A stretch of DNA of 22,561 nt from Leucothrix mucor (GTDB taxonomy: Bacteria; Pseudomonadota; Gammaproteobacteria; Thiotrichales; Thiotrichaceae), in contig DRMS01000415.1 in NCBI GenBank assembly GCA_011322515.1, forward strand, positions 1 through 22,561, read 5' to 3'. This document shows positions 1-7,333 of this stretch, one piece after another. The notes beneath the pieces were generated by a model that was not told where the DNA came from, did no database searches, and was given only the letters and a program-made list of their open reading frames with translations. Within the stretch, counting starts at the first letter, position 1. Every line of letters starts with the position of its first letter. The position numbers were made by a program, and so were the translations under genes.

Positions 1-778
1 AAGCGCCTACAGGGCCGTAACCGTCTTTAAAACGAGCCAGTACGATACGATTTTCCATTTGTGTCATTTTCGCACCAGCACCGATCATAAGACCGTATGC
101 AGAACCCGATGACCAAGGTGCATACCATACACGACCTGCGCCTTCGCCAACTGAGCGAGGCTTAAAGATGTTAGAAGCACCACCTGCGCCAACAATAACA
201 GTCTTTGCTTTAAATACATGGTAATTGCCAGTACGTACGTTAAAACCAACGGCGCCTGCAACACGGTTTTCTTTTGACTCATCCATTAATAGGTGCGTAA
301 CACAGATACGGTTGAATACTTTATCCGCTGATTTTTTTGCAGCTTCTGCAACGATTGGCTTATAGGATTCACCATGAATCATGATCTGCCAACGTCCTTC
401 ACGCAAGTAAGACCCTTTTTCACAGTTAGGCTTGCGCATGATCGGCAATCCCCACTCTTCAAATTGGTGAACCGCTGAGTCAACGTGACGTGCCATATCA
501 AAAGCTAAATCTTCACGAACCATGCCCATTAGATCCATACGCGCATAACGTACGTGATCTTCTGGGTTGTTCTCACCGAAGCGAGTCCCCATGTAACAGT
601 TAATTGCGTATAAACCTTGAGCTACTGCGCCAGAACGATCGATATTTGCTTTTTCAGCGATCACAATTTTCTTGTCTTGACCCCAGTATCTAGCTTCCCA
701 TGCTGCACCCGTGCCACCAAGACCTGCACCAGCAACTAAGACGTCAATATCGTCTTCTATGATTGTTTGATAACCCAT
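1..778 (-). CDS. aprA: Adenylylsulfate (APS) reductase alpha subunit, N-terminal part (cut by window edge)
   Basis: AprA is the FAD-containing catalytic subunit of cytoplasmic APS reductase; in sulfur oxidisers it makes APS from sulfite and AMP. The 259 codons present translate without a stop. They show a dinucleotide-binding motif GAGLGGTG at residues 17-24 after a short beta strand, followed by the family-typical stretches AEKANIDRSGAVAQG and HGESYKPIVAEA. The full family length is about 600-660 residues, so the C-terminal half or more lies outside the window. The ATG overlaps the aprB stop by one base (TAATG), indicating translational coupling. This ATG is the natural start because the FAD motif follows at the usual distance. 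Identity is clear from the sequence and from the aprB and aprM neighbours. Confidence 0.96.
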   Translation of the reverse strand, partial: MGYQTIIEDDIDVLVAGAGLGGTGAAWEARYWGQDKKIVIAEKANIDRSGAVAQGLYAINCYMGTRFGENNPEDHVRYARMDLMGMVREDLAFDMARHVDSAVHQFEEWGLPIMRKPNCEKGSYLREGRWQIMIHGESYKPIVAEAAKKSADKVFNRICVTHLLMDESKENRVAGAVGFNVRTGNYHVFKAKTVIVGAGGASNIFKPRSVGEGAGRVWYAPWSSGSAYGLMIGAGAKMTQMENRIVLARFKDGYGPVGA

Positions 779-1269
779 TAGTAGTATACTCCTTCCTTCA
801 ATTTCTGGCCATTTGACTCAAGCGTATGTAAGCTATCTTTTCCGTCTTTATCAAGGCGAATATACTTAGGCTCATTAAATAGTAATTCACTATTACGCAT
901 AGTATCACTAGGCGCATCTTCACTAGCAAGATCAGGGTAATGCTTACCCCATGGTTTCGTTGTGATAGGCGCTAATAGCTCCATATCTTTTTTGCCGTTA
1001 CGGAACTTGATGCGCCATGCGATTGTTCCTTTTTCTTCATCACGTACAACGCGAACACCATGCCCAAGTGGAGCAAAGTCAGCATAACCACGTACATCAA
1101 TCGCGTGATGTGGACATGCTTTTACACAGGAGTAACACTCCCAACACATATTGGGTTCAAGATTATAAGCACGACGAGTTACTTTATCGATGTGCATGAT
1201 GTCAGATGGACAAATATCAACGCAATGTCCACAACCATCACAACGAGTCATATATACAAAAGTAGGCAT
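778..1269 (-). CDS. aprB: APS reductase beta subunit (two [4Fe-4S] ferredoxin-type)
   Basis: AprB passes electrons between the FAD of AprA and the membrane partner through two [4Fe-4S] clusters. The 163-residue protein has a CxxCxxCxxxCP motif at C10, C13, C16 and C20 and a second at C42, C45, C48 and C52. The second motif contains a tryptophan (W43) directly after its first cysteine, in the stretch where AprB of known structure has a tryptophan between the clusters and FAD. The C-terminal part (residues about 60-163) lacks cysteines and matches the AprB tail that wraps around AprA. Length is normal for sulfur-oxidiser AprB. It lies 36 bp after aprM and overlaps the aprA start by one base. 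The ribosome binding site is weak (an AGAGAG stretch). Confidence 0.96.
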   Translation of the reverse strand: MPTFVYMTRCDGCGHCVDICPSDIMHIDKVTRRAYNLEPNMCWECYSCVKACPHHAIDVRGYADFAPLGHGVRVVRDEEKGTIAWRIKFRNGKKDMELLAPITTKPWGKHYPDLASEDAPSDTMRNSELLFNEPKYIRLDKDGKDSLHTLESNGQKLKEGVYY

Positions 1270-1305
1270 ATTATTTCTCTCTTCTAGTAATTAGTTAATT
1301 AAAGG

Positions 1306-2121
1306 TTAGTAATGGCGAGGCGCTTCACGCTTGATGCCAAGTCCCATGTTCTCTGGATTTTTACCCATATACTCTGGAATATCAGGGAATTTTGCTTGCA
1401 CTTCAGCACTGGTTAAATCGAAATCAGTTGGAAGTCCTTCTCTTGAACCATCAGCCTTAGTAACACGCTTCTGGAAAGCCGCTGCTGGCTTGAAGAACAT
1501 ATGTGAGAATTTAGACAACATTACGCCACCAAACAACACTGTACTAAAAATGATAAAGATCACAAAAAATAGCGTTGCGCCTGTGATAGACCATAAAAGA
1601 GCAAAAGTAGATGTGCCAAGAAGAGATACAATGAATAAATCAGATTGTGCTAATTTATACCAAGGCTTAGCTTCAGCGGTTAAGTCAACACGAATACCAA
1701 ACCAGAACCAATACCCACCCGCAGCAAGACTTAATGCACCTAGATGCCAAAGTAGCGCAATAAAACCTGAATCTGTTTGTGAGAAAACCATAATCGCGGT
1801 TGTTACAACAAAAACAATAAAACCATACATGGTCATTAAATGAGACATTCTACGTTTCTGATTAGAAAACTCAGAAGACGTTAAGACTTCATTTGTAATT
1901 GTTTTAACGATAAGTGACGTTTTTTCTGCGCTAGAGACGGTGCGAGTTGCATTTTTCTTTGCTTTTTCGGCATTTTCAAAAAAGTAACGTGCACTTTTTT
2001 TATGAAGCATGTCTAAAATCGTACCGCCTGCAACTAAAAGAAACATAAGAATGACATATAATGTCATCATTGTAGGAGTTATGGACAAGGACTCTTGAAG
2101 TCCGAGAAAGGGATTAGTCAT
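1306..2121 (-). CDS. aprM: APS reductase-associated membrane protein AprM
   Basis: AprM is thought to anchor AprBA to the cytoplasmic membrane and pass sulfite-derived electrons to the quinone pool in sulfur oxidisers that lack a Qmo-type module. The 271-residue protein has about five hydrophobic segments, near residues 18-37, 97-115, 119-141, 163-180 and 182-203. A hydrophilic lysine-rich stretch separates the first from the rest. Histidines H40, H94, H126 and H207 lie at or near membrane segments. H207 sits in a SKFSHMFFKP context resembling NarI/HdrE/QmoC-type cytochrome b subunits, so haem b binding is possible but inferred. A good ribosome binding site (GAGGTG, 7 nt upstream) supports the start. 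It is the first gene of the apr operon. Identification rests on topology and on its place directly before aprBA. Confidence 0.85.
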   Translation of the reverse strand: MTNPFLGLQESLSITPTMMTLYVILMFLLVAGGTILDMLHKKSARYFFENAEKAKKNATRTVSSAEKTSLIVKTITNEVLTSSEFSNQKRRMSHLMTMYGFIVFVVTTAIMVFSQTDSGFIALLWHLGALSLAAGGYWFWFGIRVDLTAEAKPWYKLAQSDLFIVSLLGTSTFALLWSITGATLFFVIFIIFSTVLFGGVMLSKFSHMFFKPAAAFQKRVTKADGSREGLPTDFDLTSAEVQAKFPDIPEYMGKNPENMGLGIKREAPRHY

Positions 2122-2733
2122 TAAAGTACACCTCAGCTAGTTAATTATTTAGTAACGGAGGGGAATACTGAAGGATTGCTAGTTGTTATTCAACTCAACA
2201 AATTATTTATACACATAAGTATTATTAATAAGCTTAAATTAATACCAGCTTATTACCAATAATTAGATAGAAATCTCACAACAATTAAGTGCTTTTTAGT
2301 CAATAGATAGTGAATCAAAAAATAGTTTTAGATAATTGTTTTTATTATATAAATAGATTATTTTAAGCAATAACCTTACATCATTTTAAAATAATAACGA
2401 AAATCATTATTATTTAATTAAATTCAAATACTATCTCTAATAAAATAAACTAGAAATTATTGGATATTGCTTTTAGACCCATAAGGAATATAAGGCTTGA
2501 AAATAAAACCACCTACAAGCAATAAGGACGTTATTGATTTATAAATAGTGATAATTAAAATTTATCATACTCTATTTAAGTGATCAACAATTAAACTAAA
2601 AATAATTCCTTATAAGTTATTCTAATAGGAAAAAAGTATCCTTGGTTAAAAAAAAACAGTATCGCTTTTCTATACAATAAAAAAAAGCCGACTCAAAGTC
2701 GGCTAAAAAATAATAAGCATGAACCGTTAACAC
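2122..2733. other. A+T-rich intergenic region between dsrP and aprM
   Basis: This 612-bp stretch has no convincing reading frame on either strand and is strongly A+T-rich. It holds the terminator after dsrP at its right end and must hold the promoter for aprMBA on the minus strand. I see a 9-bp inverted repeat (TAATAAGCT at 2226-2234 and AGCTTATTA at 2247-2255) about 105 bp before aprM. A TATAAA box on the minus strand lies just downstream of it, but without a convincing -35 box, so I do not call a promoter. I see no mobile-element remnant. Confidence 0.6.
2679..2704 (-). terminator. Intrinsic terminator after dsrP (end of dsr operon)
   Basis: On the minus strand an 8-bp perfect stem (AGCCGACT at 2686-2693, AGTCGGCT at 2697-2704) with a 3-nt loop is followed by an eight-base T tract whose first base is also the last base of the stem. 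It lies 30 bp after the dsrP stop codon. It is a textbook rho-independent terminator and separates the dsr and apr transcription units. Confidence 0.9.
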
Positions 2734-3945
2734 TTATTTATGATGTGGATCCGCGACCGAATCAGCTAATGACTCTGGCAATAAACGAAGCACTTTTACA
2801 CCAACGACAATAACCAACAAAGTAACACCAACACCACCAATACCCAACACTAACTCAGGTAATGAAGGTGTGTAACTATTAATGACACCATCAGAAAAAG
2901 CACTTTCTACGATAGCATTAGGAAATAGCACCAAGGGGTAACTTTGACCACCAATTAATACATTATAGAGCAAACTAAGACCACCAAAAATGGCTAAGAC
3001 AGCAGCAATAGCCAAGGCTAAACGATTGTTTTCTAGTTTTTTACACCACACTAAGAACATAGGAACTAAGCTCCCTAAAACAATTTGCCCTCCCCAGAAT
3101 AAGAAAGTATAAAGCCCGCCATGAAGCAAGATATAGCCTTCAATACCGTGATGCTCTGTAGCATATAAATTCGTTAAGTGACGCACCAATTCAAAGAATA
3201 AAACGGCTCCAATAAAAATAGCCAAGGTATAGCGTAAACGATTCAGTACTGCATCACCTAATTCACGCTTTGTCCATTTGTATGCTGCCATTAAGACTAA
3301 AATATAAATAGCCGTTCCTAACACATAGGACAACACGATAAACAAAGGTGCCATAATGGCAGCATCGTAATATTGACGGGCAACTAGAAAACCAAAAATT
3401 GAGCCTGTCCCCATTGTTAAGACAAAGCGCCAAACAAAGGAAAGATAACCCGCTGGCTTGTAAAGACTTTTTGCTAATTTACTTCTATCCATCATCGTCC
3501 ATAGATAGAACGCCATTACGCCTAAGAAACCACTATATAGCATGATATTCCACGTAAAGATGGATTTAAAATTAAAAGAGGTCATCGCTACAATAAGGCG
3601 ATCAGGATGCCCTAAATCAAGCACCAAAACGAGCAAACCGCCCACCAATAACGCCATTGCCGTCACGACAGATAAACGCCCTAATGGCTGATAAATCTTT
3701 TTACCAAACACAGTCCCCACTGAGCCAATATTTGCGGCACCCGATGCAGCTACAATCAGAAAGATGGCAAAAACATGCGGCAGACCCCAGACAATTTGAT
3801 TATCCATGCCTGTCACATAGTGCCCTGAGTGCTCCATAAAGAGAAAGGCTAAAAAACCTATCCCAGCAAGTCCAGCTGTTATGGCTAATAATACAACAAA
3901 ACCAAGTCCACCACCTGCTTCGCTAAATACGATTCTATTATTCAT
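2734..3945 (-). CDS. dsrP: DsrP, NrfD-family integral membrane subunit of DsrMKJOP
   Basis: DsrP is the quinone-interacting membrane subunit of the DsrJOP half of the DsrMKJOP complex, linking periplasmic DsrO/DsrJ to the quinone pool. The 403-residue protein is almost wholly hydrophobic, with about ten membrane segments, as in the NrfD/PsrC family. It shows the family-type LDLGHPDR motif at the end of a membrane helix (near residue 110) and several histidine-rich loops, including RHLTNLYATEHH. The charged C-terminal tail ends in HHK. The gene starts 5 bp after dsrO and is the last dsr gene, with a terminator 30 bp downstream. Length is normal for the family. Confidence 0.94.
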   Translation of the reverse strand: MNNRIVFSEAGGGLGFVVLLAITAGLAGIGFLAFLFMEHSGHYVTGMDNQIVWGLPHVFAIFLIVAASGAANIGSVGTVFGKKIYQPLGRLSVVTAMALLVGGLLVLVLDLGHPDRLIVAMTSFNFKSIFTWNIMLYSGFLGVMAFYLWTMMDRSKLAKSLYKPAGYLSFVWRFVLTMGTGSIFGFLVARQYYDAAIMAPLFIVLSYVLGTAIYILVLMAAYKWTKRELGDAVLNRLRYTLAIFIGAVLFFELVRHLTNLYATEHHGIEGYILLHGGLYTFLFWGGQIVLGSLVPMFLVWCKKLENNRLALAIAAVLAIFGGLSLLYNVLIGGQSYPLVLFPNAIVESAFSDGVINSYTPSLPELVLGIGGVGVTLLVIVVGVKVLRLLPESLADSVADPHHK

Positions 3946-3950
3946 AATGC

Positions 3951-4682
3951 TTAGATTCCTTGATAACGAACGCCAGTATTAAGACCAAGGTCAGCACGTA
4001 TTTGCGTACCGCCAAATTCTTTTAATGATTTGCTGATGTTACTTTCTGGATCTTTAAGATCACCAAAAACAATAGCTCCACCACTTACCTTCACACAGGC
4101 TGGCTCTTCACCTATATCAATCTTGCCAATACACAGATCACAAGACTCAACTGTTCCTTTACCGCGCGGCGTATCAGAACGCTGATTTTCTATTGTTTCA
4201 TGAACAAAGCTACGCGCCTTATAAGGACATGCCATCATACAATAACGACAACCAATACAAATATGCTTATCAACTAATACAACACCGTCAGGGCGTTTAA
4301 AGGATGCCCCTGTTGGGCACACATCAACACAGGGTGCTGTTTCGCAATGCTGACACATAACAGGCAGAATAATTTCTTTACGCGTTGTTTTATCCGTTAC
4401 CTTAACTTTGCGTATCCAGTGAGAATCTTGTCTATCATTGGAGTGTTTTTCATCTCCCCAACCGCGTTTTTTACAGGCCTCAATACCTGCATCAATCGCA
4501 CTTTCTGTTAACTTATTGGTATCGATCAACAGACCCCAACGCACACTATCCGTACTGGCTTCATCAGCGGTTTTTGCTTTCACTTCACGCAATACAATCG
4601 ATGGCGCAACCGTTGCTATAGCAGTGACCCCTGCTAACCCTGCGATAAATTTACGACGATAAGCATTTATCTGATCACTCAT
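3951..4682 (-). CDS. dsrO: DsrO, periplasmic Tat-exported iron-sulfur subunit of DsrMKJOP
   Basis: DsrO carries electrons between the DsrJ cytochrome and DsrP on the periplasmic side. The 243-residue protein begins with a twin-arginine signal (RRKFIAG at residues 9-15, then a hydrophobic stretch), so it is exported folded. It has exactly twelve cysteines: C70, then C110/113/118/122, C142/145/148/152 and C181/184/196. The first ferredoxin motif has lost its first three cysteines (NKLTESAIDAGIEAC, only C70 left). The last motif lacks its final cysteine (ACVKVSGGA). In the four-cluster family the last cysteine of motif IV serves the cluster of motif I, so this pattern predicts three [4Fe-4S] clusters. 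The start overlaps the dsrJ stop (ATGA), implying translational coupling. Confidence 0.95.
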   Translation of the reverse strand: MSDQINAYRRKFIAGLAGVTAIATVAPSIVLREVKAKTADEASTDSVRWGLLIDTNKLTESAIDAGIEACKKRGWGDEKHSNDRQDSHWIRKVKVTDKTTRKEIILPVMCQHCETAPCVDVCPTGASFKRPDGVVLVDKHICIGCRYCMMACPYKARSFVHETIENQRSDTPRGKGTVESCDLCIGKIDIGEEPACVKVSGGAIVFGDLKDPESNISKSLKEFGGTQIRADLGLNTGVRYQGI

Positions 4683-5152
4683 TGCGTCACCTCCGTTGAA
4701 GACTCTTCGGTTGCAACATTTAAGCCTAAGGGAGGCTTCATTGCAGTGGCTATTTCAGGCTTATCGGGATGAGATGCATGACACTGGAAACAATCTATCT
4801 GCACACTGACATACGCATGACACGTTACACAAAAATGTTCAGGATCTTTATGACTAACCGTCTTGCTTTTCGTTGGTACAGGCACATGACAACTGATACA
4901 TTTTTTAAGACTGTATTTAGGGGTTCGTATGCCTTCGTGCACGGTCTGATCACGCTTATGCAAGAGACGCTCCATATGGTTTTTACGCATATCCGCCTTA
5001 TGAGCAAGCATCTGCTCTTCGGTGTCGAATTTCTTCACCGCTTTGGCTATTTTTTTCTCTATCTCAGGCGGCTCGCTTTCACAACCCGATATTCCCAATA
5101 GAGAAAATAGTAACAACATAAGCGATGTTACTGACAAGAATTTGCTAAACAT
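4679..5152 (-). CDS. dsrJ: DsrJ, triheme cytochrome c subunit of DsrMKJOP
   Basis: DsrJ is the periplasmic multihaem cytochrome of the DsrMKJOP complex. The 157-residue protein has three CxxCH haem sites: CISCH, CVTCH and CFQCH, all in the second half. An N-terminal hydrophobic stretch (residues 5-20) ends in ISGC with C24, which fits a lipoprotein lipobox; the A. vinosum protein instead keeps an uncleaved signal peptide as anchor. There are only seven cysteines: six in haem sites plus C24. The cysteine that precedes the MRxNHM region in A. vinosum (Cys46, an axial ligand of one haem) has no counterpart here. The ribosome-binding region includes a 10-bp palindrome, AGGTATACCT, just before the ATG. 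The gene follows dsrL after 108 bp. Confidence 0.93.
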   Translation of the reverse strand: MFSKFLSVTSLMLLLFSLLGISGCESEPPEIEKKIAKAVKKFDTEEQMLAHKADMRKNHMERLLHKRDQTVHEGIRTPKYSLKKCISCHVPVPTKSKTVSHKDPEHFCVTCHAYVSVQIDCFQCHASHPDKPEIATAMKPPLGLNVATEESSTEVTQ

Positions 5153-5181
5153 AGGTATACCTGATTATCTAGGATTGACAC

Positions 5182-5221
5182 AATACGCAGTGTTGACGTA
5201 TTTTTTAATATGCCAACACTG
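5182..5221. promoter_or_regulatory. Interlocking inverted repeats between dsrL and dsrJ
   Basis: Two perfect inverted repeats interlock here. AATACG (5182-5187) pairs with CGTATT (5197-5202). CAGTGTTG (5188-5195), which lies in the loop of the first, pairs with CAACACTG (5214-5221). They can form alternative hairpins in the dsrL-dsrJ intergenic RNA; a true pseudoknot is sterically doubtful because one loop would have no nucleotides. An RNA-level role in setting dsrJOP expression is inference. Confidence 0.4.
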
Positions 5222-5260
5222 GACTATATTCACCTTAGAGAAGAGGGAATGAAAATCTAT

Positions 5261-7219
5261 CTAACCGCCAAGACCCATTTCGATATAGCCTGTAGGACAG
5301 ACATCGGCACAAACATGACAACCAATACAACGGTCATAGTCCGTATCAACATAACGACCAAGAACCGATGGATTACCCATACCGCGCTTGACCTTGAAAA
5401 CCGCATCTTGAGGGCAGAAAATAACACAGTTATCACACTCAAAACACATCCCACAACTCATACAACGATCAGCTTCTTTGACTGCAGTATCGTCGTCAAG
5501 TCCTTTCATACGCTCCATGAAGTGACCTAGTACTTCGGTATCACTTGGCACATCTTCGACCCGTAGATTGCGATCATTTCTTTCAAAATGCCCAAGAAAC
5601 AACTCACTTGACTCAATGATCTCATGCTCTGAACGATCATCAAAGTTATGTACTGCGTAGTCCATACTATCAGTACCACGCATATCATCTGTTCTAGTAT
5701 CATCAAAAGAACTGGGTGATATTTCAAATTCACTTAACTTATCAAGCAAGTCGAAGTGATGCTTATCAACTTTAGGACGACGCTTATGCTTCTGATTATC
5801 AAAGTAGTTATTAATACTTTCTGCAGCAATAGAGGCATGACCAATAGCGGTTGTTAACAAGTGAGGACGAATGACATCACCTGCCGCAAAGTGTCCTGGC
5901 TTATTTGGTACTTGATAGAATTGATCTGCATCGATCATCGGTCTATCAGGATTGCCAACTTCTTCAACCCCTTCTAAATCAGTGAACTGACCAATCGCTG
6001 AAACGATTAAGTCTGCTTCAATAATAGTCTCTTCGCCACCTTCAACGGGTGTAGGTATACCGCCTTCCATTGTACATTCAACTAGCTTTAATGCGGTTGC
6101 ACGACCATTTTCATCGGTAATAATTTCAGAAGGTACAATACCTTTTAAGATCTTAACGCCTTCACGATCAGCATCATGTATTTCATGCTCAGCCGCAATT
6201 AACTCAACGGCTGTTAAGGTAACGCTATCACAGGGAATATTATCTTTAGTATCAACATCATGAACAAGCCGTCCTTCTGCTGAATCTTCAGGAAGTTCAT
6301 TATAATCCGCACGTGTACCGATACGACGAGCAACTGACACAACATCGATTGATGTATCACCACCACCCACACAGACAATCTTAGAGGAGGTGTATTGCAT
6401 TTCACCTTTATTAAACTGTTCTAGGAAATCAACCGCTGTCACACAGTTAGGCACGTCATTCCAATTATCAAGGAATAAACCACGTCCTTTCTTTGCACCT
6501 AATGCCCATAAAATAGCATCAAAATCTTCTTCTAGCTCAGCTATAGACACATCACGTCCTACACGGGTGTTCGCACGGAACTCTATATCACCCATATCAA
6601 GAATACGTTGATTCTCATGGCGTAGCGCTTCGCGTGGTGTACGGTAGTTTGGGATACCGTAGAACATCATGCCGCCCATTTCTGCATGATCATCAAATAC
6701 AACCGATGCATGTCCCATTTTCCGTAACTGGTAAGCCGCTGCCATTCCAGCAGGGCCTGCGCCAACAATGGCAACTTTTTTACCTGAAAGCTCACTCGGT
6801 GCTTCAAATTTAAACCCACCTTCAATAGCAGAATCACCGATATACTGCTCAACCGAGTTGATACCAACAAAATCATCAACATCATTACGATTACACCCTT
6901 CTTCACAAGGCGCAGGACAAACACGACCCATCATCGCAGGGAATGGATTAGCCGCCGTTGAACGACGAAATGCATATTCTTGCATTGATAGTCCACCCCG
7001 TGGAACTTCTATGCCCCGTACAATTTGCAACCAACTACGGATGTCTTCCCCAGAAGGACAACTACCTTGGCATGGTGGTGTTTTCTGGATGTAGGTAGGG
7101 CATTTATACGATGTATCTTCTTGGAAGATATTATCATGCATACTACTCCATTTATCTTCTCCATCTTCATACCGACGGAAGTTACGTACCACTGTTGTAT
7201 CATCAGGTGATGTTGCCAT
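5261..7219 (-). CDS. dsrL: DsrL, NAD(P)H-dependent iron-sulfur flavoprotein of rDsr
   Basis: DsrL is a cytoplasmic flavoprotein related to the small subunit of glutamate synthase. It interacts with DsrAB and, in sulfur oxidation, is the likely electron acceptor, passing electrons to NAD(P)+. The 652-residue protein has an N-terminal cysteine-rich domain (C40, C50, C54, C101, C105, C109), then FAD motif GAGPAG at 153-158. A second dinucleotide-binding site (CVGGGDTSID, glycines 285-287) follows, then a GHFAAGD-type flavoprotein motif. A charged linker leads to a C-terminal two-cluster ferredoxin domain with cysteines from C586 to C602 and at C631/634/637/641. Length matches A. vinosum DsrL. 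The ribosome binding site TAGGAG is strong. It lies between dsrK and dsrJ as in the A. vinosum order. Confidence 0.96.
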   Translation of the reverse strand: MATSPDDTTVVRNFRRYEDGEDKWSSMHDNIFQEDTSYKCPTYIQKTPPCQGSCPSGEDIRSWLQIVRGIEVPRGGLSMQEYAFRRSTAANPFPAMMGRVCPAPCEEGCNRNDVDDFVGINSVEQYIGDSAIEGGFKFEAPSELSGKKVAIVGAGPAGMAAAYQLRKMGHASVVFDDHAEMGGMMFYGIPNYRTPREALRHENQRILDMGDIEFRANTRVGRDVSIAELEEDFDAILWALGAKKGRGLFLDNWNDVPNCVTAVDFLEQFNKGEMQYTSSKIVCVGGGDTSIDVVSVARRIGTRADYNELPEDSAEGRLVHDVDTKDNIPCDSVTLTAVELIAAEHEIHDADREGVKILKGIVPSEIITDENGRATALKLVECTMEGGIPTPVEGGEETIIEADLIVSAIGQFTDLEGVEEVGNPDRPMIDADQFYQVPNKPGHFAAGDVIRPHLLTTAIGHASIAAESINNYFDNQKHKRRPKVDKHHFDLLDKLSEFEISPSSFDDTRTDDMRGTDSMDYAVHNFDDRSEHEIIESSELFLGHFERNDRNLRVEDVPSDTEVLGHFMERMKGLDDDTAVKEADRCMSCGMCFECDNCVIFCPQDAVFKVKRGMGNPSVLGRYVDTDYDRCIGCHVCADVCPTGYIEMGLGG

Positions 7220-7333
7220 GCCTATTCTCCTACTATAGCCTTACAGCTAAGTTAAAATTCTATACAAATTTGTTTGCTAACAAGCTTGTTTAAATTAATG
7301 CGTTAAAACTACTTTAATTCTTTTTCAGTTCCC
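7220..7333. other. dsrK-dsrL intergenic region with two perfect palindromes
   Basis: This 114-bp gap inside the dsr cluster holds two perfect palindromes, ACAAATTTGT (7264-7273) and AACAAGCTTGTT (7279-7290), five bases apart. They could be operator half-sites or chance in A+T-rich DNA. The dsrL ribosome binding site is at the low-coordinate end. No reading frame is supported. Confidence 0.35.

Noticed and set aside
1331..1843. 170-residue open frame on the plus strand inside aprM
   Set aside because: It is antisense to a well-supported membrane protein gene and has no recognisable domain or ribosome binding site; it is a shadow frame.
2122..2640. Promoter boxes for aprMBA
   Set aside because: A TATAAA on the minus strand is near 2205-2212, but there is no acceptable -35 element and such boxes are frequent by chance in A+T-rich DNA.
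5182..5221. True H-type RNA pseudoknot before dsrJ
   Set aside because: The arms interlock, but one connecting loop would have zero nucleotides across 8 bp of stem, so alternative hairpins are more likely.
6768..7094. 108-residue open frame on the plus strand inside dsrL
   Set aside because: It lies opposite the cysteine-rich and FAD-binding part of dsrL; no features of its own.
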